From positions 1 through 64,000 of the forward strand of contig NZ_JAMWEG010000015.1 in assembly GCF_025460765.1 (NCBI RefSeq): a stretch of DNA of 64,000 bases. The letters run 5' to 3'. The notes under the pieces were generated by a model. That model made no database searches and was not told where the DNA came from. It saw only the letters and a program-made list of their open reading frames with translations. Below, one piece after another: positions 34,095 through 43,470 of the stretch (its first letter is position 1; each line of letters starts with the position of its first letter). Source of the DNA: Micromonospora sp. MA102 (GTDB lineage Bacteria; Actinomycetota; Actinomycetes; Mycobacteriales; Micromonosporaceae). Position numbers and translations under genes: made by a program.

Positions 34095-36959
34095 TCAGCT
34101 GGCGTACACCTCGAACTCGCCGAGTTGGCCGGCGGGCCAGCCGGTGTTGCCGGTGAAGGTCAGCCGGAGGTGCCGGCGCCCGGCGGAGGGGAAGGTGATG
34201 GTGGCGGTGTTGCCGGTGGCCGGGTCGAAGGTGTAGCCGGCCGACGCCTTCACGGTGGTCCAGGTGGAGCCGTCGGTGGAGCCGAGCACCGACAGGGTCT
34301 GGGTGCGGGTCTGCCAGGCCGACGCCGGTGGCAGCTTCAGCACCACCCGGGACACCGGGTACGTCGCGCCGAGGTCCACGGTCAGCGACTGCGGGAAGGC
34401 GCTGTTGGCGCTCTCCCAGTACGTGGCGGCGTTGCCGTCGACCGTGTTGGCCGCGCCGTACACGTCGGCGTGGCTGGTCTCGGTGACCGGCCGCCCGGCG
34501 GCCAGGTTCCCGCCGGGCGGCGGCGGGGTGGTGGTCGGGGGCGGCGTGGTGGTCGGCGGCGGGGTGGTGGTGCTGCCGCCGTACACCTCGAACTCGGCGG
34601 CCTGGCCGGCCGGCCAGCCGGTGTTGCCCGTGACGCTGAGCCGCAGGTGCCGCCACTGTCCCACGGCCAGCGGGATCGACACGGTGTTGCCGGTGGCCGG
34701 GTCGAAGGTGTAGCCGGCCGAAGCCTTCAGCGTGCTCCAGGTCGACCCGTCGGTGGAGCCGAGCACCGACAGGGTCTGGGTACGCCGCTCCCAGCCGGGC
34801 GGCAGCTTGACCACCACCCGGTCGACGCTGCGCGCCGCGCCGAGGTCCACGGTCAGCGTCTGCGGGAACGCGTTGTTGGCGCTCTCCCAGTAGGTCGCGG
34901 CGTTGCCGTCCACCGCGTTCGCCGCCGCGTACGTCTGGGTGCTGCTCGACGCGGTGGCCGGCCGACCGAGCGCGAGGTTGCCGCCGGACGGCGGTGGGGT
35001 GGTCGGGGTCGGGCTCGGCGTGGGGCTGGTCGGGGTCGGGGTGGGCGGGGTGGACGGGCCGTTGCCCCACTGCGGCTCGGGCCACGGCCCGCAGTACGGG
35101 CTCGCCGAGTACCAGCCGGAGTTGCCGGCGCCCTGGGTGATCTGGAAGCCGCTGCCGACGCAGTTGTACATCGGGTTGGCCTGGGCGATGCCGGTGGCCC
35201 GGACGTTGGTGAAGCTGACCTGGCTGGGCGCCTGCACCTGGAGCGCGAAGGTCCCCGCGCCGTCGATGCGCACGTTGTTCAGGTTGATCCCACTGGTCTG
35301 CCCCTCGATCCAGTGCAGCGCGGCGTAGGAGCTGTCCAGGATGTCGGTGTCGGTGACGTTGATGGTGGCGCCCTGGATCGGCTCGTTGAGCGCCGAGAAC
35401 CAGAGTGCGCCGACGCCAAAACGCCAGTTGTAGTCGGAGTTCCCGTTGCGGATCAGGGTGTTGCGGGCGACGGTGATCGTGCCGGCGACGGCGGTCGGGC
35501 CGTTCACGCCGGGATAGCGGTTGGCCACGTGGATGCCGCCGCCGTTGGTGACCGAGTCGGCCGTCACGTTGTCGGTGATCCGGATGTCCCGGCCCCCGTA
35601 GGTGACCAGGTTATTCGCCAGGATGGTGACGCCGACGGTGTTGAAGGTGAAGGCGTTGTTGACGTTCGGCACGCTCTGCGCCCACATGGCCAGGCCGTCG
35701 TCGCCGGTGTTGCGGACGAACGTGTTCGTCACCGTGGAGTTGGTGACGCCCCAGTGGAAGTTCACCCCGTCGGCCGTCTGGTCGAGGATCCGGCTGTTGC
35801 GGATGGTGAAGTTGTCCATGGGGCCGTCCATCCAGGCCCCGACCTTGGTGTGCTGCAACCAGAGGTTGTCCACCACCGAGTTCGACATGGCCCCGCCCAG
35901 GGCGTTGACCTGGTCCTCGTCGACCCGCTCGCGGATGTCGCCGATGATGGCGAAGTCCCGCAGGGTGACGTTGCGGCTGGGCCCGCCGGCCTCGTGCGGC
36001 CGGATCTCGCCGCTGTAGCCGCCACCGGGCACGTACTTGCCGTAGATGCCGGCGGCCCGCTTGCGGTCGGTGGGGTGCCGGCCGCCGAGCACCGAGTACC
36101 AGGGCCCGGCGCCGCGCAGAGTCACCCCGTCGACCACCACGTGGTCCCAGAGGGTGAACGTGCCGGCGGGGATCCAGACGGTCTTCCCCTGGGCCTTGCC
36201 GGCGTCCACGGCGGCCTGGAACTTCGCCGTCGAGTCGGTCGCGCCGCTCGGGTCGGCGCCGAAGTCGGTGACCACGTCCAGCACGCCCGCGGGCTTGGCG
36301 ATCTGCCCGCCGACCAGCTCGAAGTCGGCCAGGTCGATGGTGAAGCTGGGCGACTGCGCGGTCGAGGAGACCTGGAGGCGGATCTTCGTGCCCGCCGGGT
36401 ACGTGGTGCCGAACAGGGTGCGGGTCTCGTCGTAGAAGTGGTGCGGGTTGGTGTCGCCCGGGTTGTTGTTGAACGGGTAGCCGCCGTAGTACCAGCCGTA
36501 CCGGGAGGTGACCGGGACGGACTTGACGAGGGTGCTCCCGGCGCGCAGGTCGATGCTGGCGTCCCGGCCGGTGCCGGCGGCGTTGTCCGGCAGGCTGTAC
36601 CGGAAGGTGACCGCGTTGGCCGGCGCGGTGAGGGTGAACTCGACGTATTCGCCGACGGCGTCGAGGGTGACCGCCTCCCGGCCGGAGGCCTCCGACGGGA
36701 GGGTGCCGTAGCGGCGGTCGGGGCCGATGCGGGTGCCGGTGTGCGCCGCGTTCTCCGCCTCCTGCTCGACGAAGCCGACGGTGGCGCCGCGACCGGCGAT
36801 GGCGAACGGGGACAGCCCGGCGGCGCGGGCCGGGGTGGCGGTGGTGCTGAGCGCCACGACGGTGACGGAGGTGGCGGCCAGCGCGGCGCCGGCCAGGACG
36901 GCGAGCCCCGCGCGGAGCCGGCTGCGGTGGGGTTGGTGCGGGGTGGTGTGCTCGGCCAT
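34095..36959 (-). CDS. Secreted GH87 alpha-1,3-glucanase (mycodextranase type) with two discoidin domains (GH87-2)
   Basis: 954 residues from ATG 36959. Signal peptide about 1-46; a CBM35-like N-terminal domain (GFVEQEAENAAHTGTRIG, about 55-215); the GH87 beta-helix (about 220-640) with Asp397 (TADGVNFHWG) and Asp420-Asp421 (NTGDDGLAMW) as the predicted catalytic triad; a Pro/Thr linker; and two discoidin domains (about 685-820, 830-954). Discoidin domains in known bacterial alpha-1,3-glucanases bind the polymer. It would cut alpha-1,3- or mixed alpha-1,3/1,4-glucan (nigeran) outside the cell. It follows the GH13 and transporter genes, with a terminator between. Confidence 0.85.
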   Translation of the reverse strand: MAEHTTPHQPHRSRLRAGLAVLAGAALAATSVTVVALSTTATPARAAGLSPFAIAGRGATVGFVEQEAENAAHTGTRIGPDRRYGTLPSEASGREAVTLDAVGEYVEFTLTAPANAVTFRYSLPDNAAGTGRDASIDLRAGSTLVKSVPVTSRYGWYYGGYPFNNNPGDTNPHHFYDETRTLFGTTYPAGTKIRLQVSSTAQSPSFTIDLADFELVGGQIAKPAGVLDVVTDFGADPSGATDSTAKFQAAVDAGKAQGKTVWIPAGTFTLWDHVVVDGVTLRGAGPWYSVLGGRHPTDRKRAAGIYGKYVPGGGYSGEIRPHEAGGPSRNVTLRDFAIIGDIRERVDEDQVNALGGAMSNSVVDNLWLQHTKVGAWMDGPMDNFTIRNSRILDQTADGVNFHWGVTNSTVTNTFVRNTGDDGLAMWAQSVPNVNNAFTFNTVGVTILANNLVTYGGRDIRITDNVTADSVTNGGGIHVANRYPGVNGPTAVAGTITVARNTLIRNGNSDYNWRFGVGALWFSALNEPIQGATINVTDTDILDSSYAALHWIEGQTSGINLNNVRIDGAGTFALQVQAPSQVSFTNVRATGIAQANPMYNCVGSGFQITQGAGNSGWYSASPYCGPWPEPQWGNGPSTPPTPTPTSPTPSPTPTTPPPSGGNLALGRPATASSSTQTYAAANAVDGNAATYWESANNAFPQTLTVDLGAARSVDRVVVKLPPGWERRTQTLSVLGSTDGSTWSTLKASAGYTFDPATGNTVSIPLAVGQWRHLRLSVTGNTGWPAGQAAEFEVYGGSTTTPPPTTTPPPTTTPPPPGGNLAAGRPVTETSHADVYGAANTVDGNAATYWESANSAFPQSLTVDLGATYPVSRVVLKLPPASAWQTRTQTLSVLGSTDGSTWTTVKASAGYTFDPATGNTATITFPSAGRRHLRLTFTGNTGWPAGQLGEFEVYAS

Positions 36960-37046
36960 GAGGGGTGCGCTCCCTTTCGTCGGATGGCCAGGTCCCCCGT
37001 GCGGTGCGGTGGCTCCTCCTCCCTCCTGTTCGGGTGGCGCGGCGGG

Positions 37047-37075
37047 CGGCGCCGGCGGGGTGCCCGCCGGCGCCG
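37047..37075 (-). terminator. Hairpin terminator after GH13 gene
   Basis: Arms 37047-37059 and 37063-37075 are exact complements (13 bp, 3-nt loop), 8 nt beyond the GH13 stop. It separates the importer-GH13 operon from GH87-2. Confidence 0.75.
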
Positions 37076-37083
37076 GGGACGGG

Positions 37084-38715
37084 TCAGCCGGTCCGCAGCC
37101 AGACCGCGGTGTCCGGCGGCAGCCGGTCGTCGTCGAGCGGACCGCTGGCCAGCAGCAGCCGCTCGTGCCCGGGCAGCGGCACGGCGGCGGCGGAGAGGTT
37201 GACCAGGCAGGTGAGGCCGGGTTCCCGGGCGAAGGCGAGCACCTGGTCTGGGGCGGGCAGCCAGGTGAGCGTGCCGTCGCCGAGCGCGGCCTCGGACCGG
37301 CGGATCGCGATGGCCGCCCGGTAGAGCTCCAGCATCGAGTGCGGGTCGCCGGTCTGGGCGCGGACCGTGCGGTCCTTCCAGTCGGCCGGCTGGGGCAGCC
37401 AGGGCCCGGCCGCCGCGCCGTCGGGGCTGAACCCGAACGGCGGGGTGTCACCGGCCCAGGGCAGCGGCACTCGACAGCCGTCCCGGCCGGGGTCGACCCG
37501 GCCGGACCGTTCCCACATGGGGTCCTGGCGCAGCTCGTACGGGATGTCCTCGACCTCCCAGAGGCCCAGCTCCTCCCCCTGGTAGACGTACGCGGCGCCG
37601 GGCAGCGCCAGGGAGAGCAGCGCGGCGGCCCGGGCCCGGCGGGTGCCCAGTTCCAGGTCGGTGGGGATGCCCTCGCGCTTGGCCGCGAAGCTGAACCGGG
37701 TGTCCGCCCGGCCGTAGCGGGTGACGTGCCGGGTGACGTCGTGGTTGGAGAGCACCCAGGTGGCCGGTGCGCCGACCGGCGCGTGCGCGTGCACCGTCCC
37801 GTCGATGCTCTCGCGCAGCGCCGAGGCGTCCCAGGCGCAGCCGAGGAAGTCGAAGTTGAAGGCGGCGTGCAGCTCGTCCGGCCGCAGGTAGTTGGCGAAC
37901 CGCTCCCGGTCCGGGAGCCACACCTCGCCGATCAGCGCCCGGTCGCCGGGGTAGGAGTCGGCGACCCGCCGCCAGCTCCGGTAGATGTCGTGCACCCCGT
38001 CGAGGTCCCGGAAGGGGTGCGGCCGGTCGGGCCGGGTCTCGGGCAGCGTGCCGTCCTTGACCAGCAGCCCGGCCGAGTCGATCCGGATGCCGTCCACGCC
38101 CCGGTCGAACCAGAACCGCAGGACGTCCTCGAACTCGGCGCGCACCCGCGGGTGGTCCCAGTTGAAGTCCGGCTGCTCGGGTGCGAACAGGTGCAGGTAC
38201 CAGTCGCCGGGAGTGCCGTCCGGGTTGACGGTCCGGGTCCAGGTGGGGCCGCCGAACTCGCCGACCCAGTCGGTGGGCCGCTGGTCGCCGTCCGGGCCGC
38301 GGCCGGGCCGGAACCAGAACAGCTCCCGCTCCGGCGCGTCCGGCCCGCCGGCCAGGGCCGCCTGGAACCAGGGGTGCGCGTCGGAGCAGTGGTTCGGCAC
38401 GATGTCGACGATGGTCCGGATGCCCAGCGCGTGTGCCTCGCTGATCAGCGCCTCGGCCTCGGCGATGGTGCCGAAGACCGGGTCGATGTCGCGGTAGTCG
38501 GCCACGTCGTAGCCGGCGTCGGCCATCGGGGAGGGGTACCAGGGGCTGAACCAGATCGCGTCGACGCCGAGCTCGGACAGGTAGTGGAGCCGGGACCGGA
38601 TGCCGGCGATGTCACCGATGCCGTCGCCACCGCCGTCGGCGAAGCTCCGCGGGTACACCTGGTAGATCACCGCTCCACGCCACCACGGACCGCTGTCTGC
38701 TGTGGACACGAGCAC
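37084..38715 (-). CDS. Cytosolic GH13 alpha-glucosidase
   Basis: 543 residues without signal peptide. An (alpha/beta)8 barrel of GH13 oligo-glucosidase type: the opening WWRGAVIYQVYPRSFADGGGDGIGD, region I DIVPNH, region II DGIRIDSAG with nucleophile Asp213, region III GEVW with acid/base Glu264, and region IV SNHD with Asp326. It would hydrolyse imported alpha-gluco-oligosaccharides to glucose; in this context nigero-oligosaccharides are the expected substrate. It lies 102 nt after the second permease and ends the transporter operon. GTG 38715 and GTG 38709 are both possible starts. Confidence 0.9.
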   Translation of the reverse strand: MLVSTADSGPWWRGAVIYQVYPRSFADGGGDGIGDIAGIRSRLHYLSELGVDAIWFSPWYPSPMADAGYDVADYRDIDPVFGTIAEAEALISEAHALGIRTIVDIVPNHCSDAHPWFQAALAGGPDAPERELFWFRPGRGPDGDQRPTDWVGEFGGPTWTRTVNPDGTPGDWYLHLFAPEQPDFNWDHPRVRAEFEDVLRFWFDRGVDGIRIDSAGLLVKDGTLPETRPDRPHPFRDLDGVHDIYRSWRRVADSYPGDRALIGEVWLPDRERFANYLRPDELHAAFNFDFLGCAWDASALRESIDGTVHAHAPVGAPATWVLSNHDVTRHVTRYGRADTRFSFAAKREGIPTDLELGTRRARAAALLSLALPGAAYVYQGEELGLWEVEDIPYELRQDPMWERSGRVDPGRDGCRVPLPWAGDTPPFGFSPDGAAAGPWLPQPADWKDRTVRAQTGDPHSMLELYRAAIAIRRSEAALGDGTLTWLPAPDQVLAFAREPGLTCLVNLSAAAVPLPGHERLLLASGPLDDDRLPPDTAVWLRTG

Positions 38716-38817
38716 CTGCTTTCTGCGTCGGTACGTCGGCGGGTTCGCCGGACCTGGATGTGTCGGGCGAACGGTCGTCGGTCGCCTCGGGTGGTTACGC
38801 CGGTGGTGTCCGGCCGG

Positions 38818-39705
38818 TCAGCCCTTGAGGCTGCCGGTGGTCAGGCCGGACATGATGTTGCGCTGGAAGATCAGGAAGATGACGACGGTGGGGATCGCGG
38901 CGATGACCGAGGCGGCGATCACCACGTTCATCGGGGTGCCGCCGGCGAAGGCGTAGATGCCGACGCTGACCGTGCGGGTCTCGGGCGACGGCATGACCAG
39001 CTTCGGCCAGAGGAAGTCCTTCCAGACCGCCGTCACCGCGAAGATCGAGACCACGCCGAGGATGGGGCGCGACATCGGCAGGATGATCGACCAGAGCGTG
39101 CGCAGCGGGGTCGCCCCGTCCACGAAGGCCGCCGCCATGAGGTCCTCCGGGATCGAGTCGAAGAACCGTTTCAACAGGAAGATGTTGAACGCGTTGGCCA
39201 CCAGGGGCAGCCAGATGGCGAACGGCGAGTCGAGCAGGTTGAGGTGCAGGATCGGCAGGTCGATGACCGTCACGTACTGCGGGACGATGAGGACCATCGC
39301 GGGGATCATCAGCGTCGCCAGCATCAGGCCGAGGATCGCGTTGCCGAAGATCGGCCGGAGCTTCGACAGCGAGTACGCCGCCGCCGTGTCCAGGACGAGT
39401 TGGAACAGCACCGCGCCGGTCGCGTAGTAGAACGTGTTGAACAGCAGCTTGGCGAGGTCCAGGTTGTTCCACGCGTCGACGTAGTTCTGCGGCTGGGGGT
39501 CCTTCGGGTACAGCGACGGCGGGGTCTGCGCGATCTCCTGGCCGGACTTGAGCGCGCCGGTGACCATCCAGTAGAGCGGCCCGATGAAGACGAGCGTGAA
39601 CGCCACCACGACGACGGCGAGCAGCGTCCAGTAGATGATCCGGCCGCGTCCCCGTTCGAGCTGGGCCTGGGAGATGAGGGTCCGGGTCCCGGAGTCCTGT
39701 GCCAT
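38818..39705 (-). CDS. Sugar ABC transporter permease (MalG type)
   Basis: 295 residues, six membrane helices. The cytosolic EAA loop is EDLMAAAFVDGATPLRTLWSIILP, which contacts the ATPase. CUT1 family, paired with the MalF-type permease 12 nt upstream. GAGGA precedes ATG 39705. It forms the channel with its partner for sugar uptake. Confidence 0.92.
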   Translation of the reverse strand: MAQDSGTRTLISQAQLERGRGRIIYWTLLAVVVVAFTLVFIGPLYWMVTGALKSGQEIAQTPPSLYPKDPQPQNYVDAWNNLDLAKLLFNTFYYATGAVLFQLVLDTAAAYSLSKLRPIFGNAILGLMLATLMIPAMVLIVPQYVTVIDLPILHLNLLDSPFAIWLPLVANAFNIFLLKRFFDSIPEDLMAAAFVDGATPLRTLWSIILPMSRPILGVVSIFAVTAVWKDFLWPKLVMPSPETRTVSVGIYAFAGGTPMNVVIAASVIAAIPTVVIFLIFQRNIMSGLTTGSLKG

Positions 39706-39717
39706 TCCTCGTCCGTC

Positions 39718-40674
39718 CTAGTCCTGTTTCGCGGTCAGCCGCACGTAGACGGCCGAGAAGCCGGCCAGCACGACGAGCATGATCACGCCGAGCGCGGCGG
39801 CGCCGTTGAGGTCGTTCTGGAAGAACCCGTGCTGGTAGATGAGGTACGCCACCGACGTGGCCGAGTCGCCCGTGCCCGCGCCGTTGGCGAGGATCAGCGG
39901 CTCGATGAAGAGCTGCATGGTGGCGACGATCTGCATCATCGCCAGGAGCGCCAGGATCAGCCGGGTCTGCGGGATGGTGACGTGCCGGATCCGCCGCCAT
40001 ATCCCGGCGCCGTCGAGTTCGGCCGCCTCGTAGAGTTCGCCGGGGATGTTCTGCAGCGCCGCCAGGTAGATCAGCACGGCGCTGCCCATGTTCATCCAGG
40101 TCGACGCGAGCACCATGGCCGGCATGGTCATCCCGGGTGACTGCATCCACTCCGAGGTCGGCAGGTGCAGCGCCGCGAGGATCGCGTTGAACAGGCCCGC
40201 CTCGCTGGGGTCGTAGGCGTAGAACTTGAAGAGGAAGAGCGCCGACGCGGGCGGCAGCATGACCGGCAGGTAGACCAGGATCCGCAGGTAGCCTCGGGCG
40301 TGGCGGAACTCGTTGAGCAGGATGGCCACGAAGAACGGCACCGCGTACCCGAGGACCAGCGCGAGGAACGTGAAGTAGAACGTGTTCTTCCAGGCGGTCC
40401 AGAAGCTCGGGTCGGCGATGATGCGGGTGTAGTTGTCCCAGCCCACCCAGGTGGTCTCACCCCTGCGGGTGCGCTGGAAGCTCATCACGATGCCGCGGAC
40501 CATCGGGTACCAGGAGAAGACGGCGAAGCAGACGAGCGCGCCGATCAGGAACGTGTGCCCGGTGAGGTTGTCCCGTACCTTGCGGCCGAGGCTCGCCCGG
40601 CGGCGGCTCGACGGGTACGGCGGCTCGGGGCGACCCGGTTTCCTGGTGGTACCCGGGACGGTGATGATCGCCAA
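39718..40674 (-). CDS. Sugar ABC transporter permease (MalF type), TTG start
   Basis: 318 residues, six membrane helices after a basic 35-residue N-terminus. The EAA loop is GELYEAAELDGAGIWRRIRHVTIP. The start is TTG 40674, behind a good AGGAG 6 nt away; no ATG or GTG is in reach. It lies 81 nt downstream of the binding-protein gene, with a 32-bp palindrome in between that could lower its expression relative to that gene. CUT1 family. Confidence 0.92.
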   Translation of the reverse strand: MAIITVPGTTRKPGRPEPPYPSSRRRASLGRKVRDNLTGHTFLIGALVCFAVFSWYPMVRGIVMSFQRTRRGETTWVGWDNYTRIIADPSFWTAWKNTFYFTFLALVLGYAVPFFVAILLNEFRHARGYLRILVYLPVMLPPASALFLFKFYAYDPSEAGLFNAILAALHLPTSEWMQSPGMTMPAMVLASTWMNMGSAVLIYLAALQNIPGELYEAAELDGAGIWRRIRHVTIPQTRLILALLAMMQIVATMQLFIEPLILANGAGTGDSATSVAYLIYQHGFFQNDLNGAAALGVIMLVVLAGFSAVYVRLTAKQD

Positions 40675-40716
40675 GGCTTCTCCTGCGGACGTCGGTGACC
40701 GGACGGGACGGGGCGG

Positions 40717-40748
40717 GGTGTGGGGGCCGGCGCGCCGGCCCCCACACC
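40717..40748 (-). repeat. Perfect 32-bp palindrome between binding-protein and permease genes
   Basis: Arms 40717-40732 and 40733-40748 are exact complements. In the transcript it would form a strong hairpin right after the binding-protein stop, a position where sugar importers often have an mRNA-protecting or attenuating structure that makes binding protein exceed permease. Confidence 0.7.
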
Positions 40749-40755
40749 GGTCGGC

Positions 40756-42135
40756 TCAGCTGCCGGCGGCCAGCAGCTGGTTGACCTTTTCTTCGGCCGT
40801 CTTGAGCAGCGCGTCGATGTTCGCGTTCGGGTTCGTCAGAACCCCGGACATCGCCGCGTCGAGCACCGCGTAGATCGCCTGGGCGTTGCGGGGCTCGCCC
40901 TTGATCGGGACCGGGTTCGCCTCGAAGATCGCAAAGTTCGCCGTGTCGACGTTGGCGTTCGCCTTGCGCAGCTCCAGCTCCTTCTTCTGCGCGTCACTCC
41001 CGTTGGCGAACAGCAGCGGCTGGGGCAGACCCACCGGGTAGTTCTGCGGCTTGGCCCGGACGTAGTCGAACTGGCCCTTGCCCGGCATCAACTTCTGGTA
41101 GGCGACCCACTTCAGACCGGCCTTGACCTGCTCGGGGGTCAGGCCCTTCTTGAAGAAGTAGCCCTCGCCGCCACCGAGCGTCGCCTTCGCGGCACCGTCC
41201 TGGCCGGGAAGCGGGCCCATGGCCCAGTCCTGGAACTTGCCCTGGAACTGGCTGACGATCGCCTGGGTGGCGTCCGGGGCGCCGATGAACATGCCGACCT
41301 TGCCTGCGCCGGCGTTGGTCAGCAGGTCACCCCACTGGAGCAGCTGGCGGCTGCCCATGCTGTTGTCGCCGTACCGCATGTCCTTGAGGTTCTGCAGGAC
41401 CTGCTTGCCCATCGCGTTGTTGAAGTCGGCCTTCTTGCCGTCCTCGGTCAGCACCTGACCGCCCTGGGAGTAGAGCAGGGAGGTGAAGTGCCAGCCGCCG
41501 GTGTTGCCGGCGCTGTACTCGGAGTAGCCGGCGATGCCGTTGCCCAGGGCGGAGATCTTCTTGGCCGCCGCCCGGACCTCCGCCCAGGTCTTGGGCGGGT
41601 TGTTCACGTCGAGGCCGGCCCGCTGGAACAGCACCTTGTTGTAGACCAGGCCCATCGAGTAGTTCTTCACCGGGACGGCGTAGAGCTTGCCGCCGTCGGT
41701 GAAGACCCCCTTGAGCGCCGGGTCGACGCTGTCCCAGGTCGGGATCGTGTCCTTGTTGGCGTACTCCGTGACGTCCATGGCCTGACCGGAGTCCAGCACC
41801 TGCTGGAGATCGGTCATGTACCCGTAGAACACGTCGGTCACCGTGCCGCCGGCGAGGCGGGCGGTGAAGTCCGGCGGGTTGTTGCACTGCTCGCCGACGC
41901 TGACGCTCTTGATGACGATGTTCGGGTTCTGCCGCTGGAACTCGGCTACGTCGTCGTTCCAGTTCTTCAGCAGCTCTTTCTGGGCGCCGACCGGCTGGCA
42001 GTCGACGGTGATGGTGACCTTGCCGCTGGCGTCCTTCGCCGCGTCGTCGCTCTTCGTGGAGCAAGCCGCCAGGCTGAGCCCCAGGCCGGCCACGAGCGCT
42101 ATCGCCGCAGCCTTCCGGTACTGCGGTACGGACAT
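40756..42135 (-). CDS. Sugar ABC transporter substrate-binding lipoprotein
   Basis: 459 residues from ATG 42135 with GGGATGG upstream. Signal peptide with lipobox LSLAAC, Cys25 for lipid attachment. The rest is a family 1 extracellular solute-binding protein: VTITVDCQPVG, DDVAEFQRQNPNIVIKSV, and late GGGEGYFFKKGLTPEQVKAGLKW. It would capture oligosaccharides outside the membrane and hand them to the two permeases. First gene of the importer-GH13 operon. The frame is open to 42198, but those residues are not a signal sequence. Confidence 0.92.
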   Translation of the reverse strand: MSVPQYRKAAAIALVAGLGLSLAACSTKSDDAAKDASGKVTITVDCQPVGAQKELLKNWNDDVAEFQRQNPNIVIKSVSVGEQCNNPPDFTARLAGGTVTDVFYGYMTDLQQVLDSGQAMDVTEYANKDTIPTWDSVDPALKGVFTDGGKLYAVPVKNYSMGLVYNKVLFQRAGLDVNNPPKTWAEVRAAAKKISALGNGIAGYSEYSAGNTGGWHFTSLLYSQGGQVLTEDGKKADFNNAMGKQVLQNLKDMRYGDNSMGSRQLLQWGDLLTNAGAGKVGMFIGAPDATQAIVSQFQGKFQDWAMGPLPGQDGAAKATLGGGEGYFFKKGLTPEQVKAGLKWVAYQKLMPGKGQFDYVRAKPQNYPVGLPQPLLFANGSDAQKKELELRKANANVDTANFAIFEANPVPIKGEPRNAQAIYAVLDAAMSGVLTNPNANIDALLKTAEEKVNQLLAAGS

Positions 42136-42230
42136 CTGTCCATCCCTTCGGGGAACGGGTGTATCCATGGCCTTCGCTTGGTTTGCCGTGATCGCCACCG
42201 CCCGACGTCGGGGCCGGTGTGAGTGGAGTC

Positions 42231-42259
42231 ACTGTAGCGAGACCGACTCATTGCGGCAA
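42231..42259 (-). promoter_or_regulatory. Importer operon promoter TTGCCG-N17-TACAGT
   Basis: Minus-strand TTGCCG (42254-42259) and TACAGT (42231-42236), spacer 17 nt, about 90 nt before the binding-protein start. The -35 is part of TTGC-C-GCAA (minus strand, 42251-42259), a possible LacI half-match. Confidence 0.6.
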
Positions 42260-42348
42260 GGTTTCGATCGTGCCGTGAAAGGACACGACTTTGTGACGAC
42301 AGATGTCGACAGCTTGTCGGTCCCGAGCTCGGCGGGCGACAACGAGAA

Positions 42349-42382
42349 CGGCCGCCGACCGCGGTTCAGCGGTCGACGGCCG
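42349..42382 (-). terminator. Hairpin terminator after LacI gene
   Basis: Arms 42349-42362 and 42369-42382 pair at 13 of 14 positions around a 6-nt loop, between the regulator stop and the importer promoter. Confidence 0.65.
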
Positions 42383-42448
42383 GAGCGTCGTCAGAAGGTC
42401 AGGCAGGCGGTACGCCGTCGGGCGCGCGCTCGGCACCCGGCGCGATGG

Positions 42449-43450
42449 TCAGCGACCGGGGGCGGGCGCGGTGGAACCACGCACCACGAGTTCGGGCTCG
42501 AACAGCAGCTCGTCGCGCAGCACGCCGGCCCCCTCGATCTGGGTCACCAGCAGGTCCACGGCGGCCTGCCCCATGGTCTCGATGGGCTGCCGGACAGTGG
42601 TCAACGGCGGGTCCGTGCAGGTCATGAACGCGGAATCGTCGAAGCCCACCACCGACACGTCGGTGGGCACCGCACGGCCCAGCCGCCGCGCCGCCCGGAT
42701 GGTGCCCAGGGCCAACACGTCGCTGGCGCAGATGACGCCGGTGACGCCCCGCTCGATCAGCTTGCTCGCCGCGACCCGCGCCCCCTCCATGGAGAAGCTG
42801 GAGCGCTCGACGTACGCGGTGTCGTCGGCCCAGCCCGCCGCCTGGATCATCGCGGCCAGCTTCCGCCGGGACGGGACGTGCCCCTCCGGACCGAGCACCA
42901 TGCCGATGCGCTCGTGCCCGAGCGAGCGCAGGTGCCCGTACGCCTGCTCGACGGCCACCGCGTCGTCGGTGGAGACCCGGGGGAAGCCCAGCTCGTCGAC
43001 GCCGGCGTTGACCAGCACCACGGGCAGGCCCCGGTCGGTCAGCCGGCGGTAGTGCTCGTGCGTGGCGTCGGCCAGGGCGTACGACCCGCCCGCGAAGATC
43101 ACGCCGGACACCTGGTGGTCGAGGAGCATCTCGACGTAGTCCGACTCGGACACGCCGCCGATCGTGCGGGCACAGAGCGCCGGGGTGAAGCCTCGTTGCG
43201 CGAGGGAGCCGGTCACCACCTCGGCGAGCGCCGGGAAGATCGGGTTCTGCAGCTCGGGCAGGACCAGGCCGACCAGCCGGGCCCGCTCGCCGCGCAGCTT
43301 GGTCGGGCGCTCGTAGCCGAGCACGTCGAGCGCGGTGAGCACCGCGGTCCGGGTCGCCTCGGACACGCCCCCGCGCCCGTTGAGCACCCGGCTCACGGTG
43401 GCCTCGCTGACGCCCGCCTTGCGGGCCACCTCCGTCAACCGTTTCGTCAC
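42449..43450 (-). CDS. LacI family transcriptional repressor
   Basis: 333 residues from GTG 43450. The N-terminal helix-turn-helix and hinge read RLTEVARKAGVSEATVSRVLNG and GYERPTKLRGERARLVGLVLP; the rest is a periplasmic-binding-protein-like effector domain ending in the typical TTVRQPIETMGQAAVDLLV. It would repress the importer, GH13 and perhaps GH87 genes until an oligosaccharide binds. A TAGGAT box 7 nt before the start and lack of a ribosome site indicate a leaderless mRNA; a perfect palindrome lies just upstream of the box, so it probably represses itself. Confidence 0.92.
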   Translation of the reverse strand: MTKRLTEVARKAGVSEATVSRVLNGRGGVSEATRTAVLTALDVLGYERPTKLRGERARLVGLVLPELQNPIFPALAEVVTGSLAQRGFTPALCARTIGGVSESDYVEMLLDHQVSGVIFAGGSYALADATHEHYRRLTDRGLPVVLVNAGVDELGFPRVSTDDAVAVEQAYGHLRSLGHERIGMVLGPEGHVPSRRKLAAMIQAAGWADDTAYVERSSFSMEGARVAASKLIERGVTGVICASDVLALGTIRAARRLGRAVPTDVSVVGFDDSAFMTCTDPPLTTVRQPIETMGQAAVDLLVTQIEGAGVLRDELLFEPELVVRGSTAPAPGR

Positions 43451-43457
43451 GGCCGCA

Positions 43458-43463
43458 ATCCTA
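43458..43463 (-). promoter_or_regulatory. -10 box TAGGAT of leaderless LacI gene
   Basis: Minus-strand TAGGAT ends 7 nt before GTG 43450. Confidence 0.55.
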
Positions 43464-43470
43464 CGTCGTG

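Noticed and set aside
32460..37202. Plus-strand 1580-residue open frame across the GH87 genes
   Set aside because: Composition is repetitive Gly/Arg/Val/Asp, and it spans two real genes and their terminator; no signal or domain.
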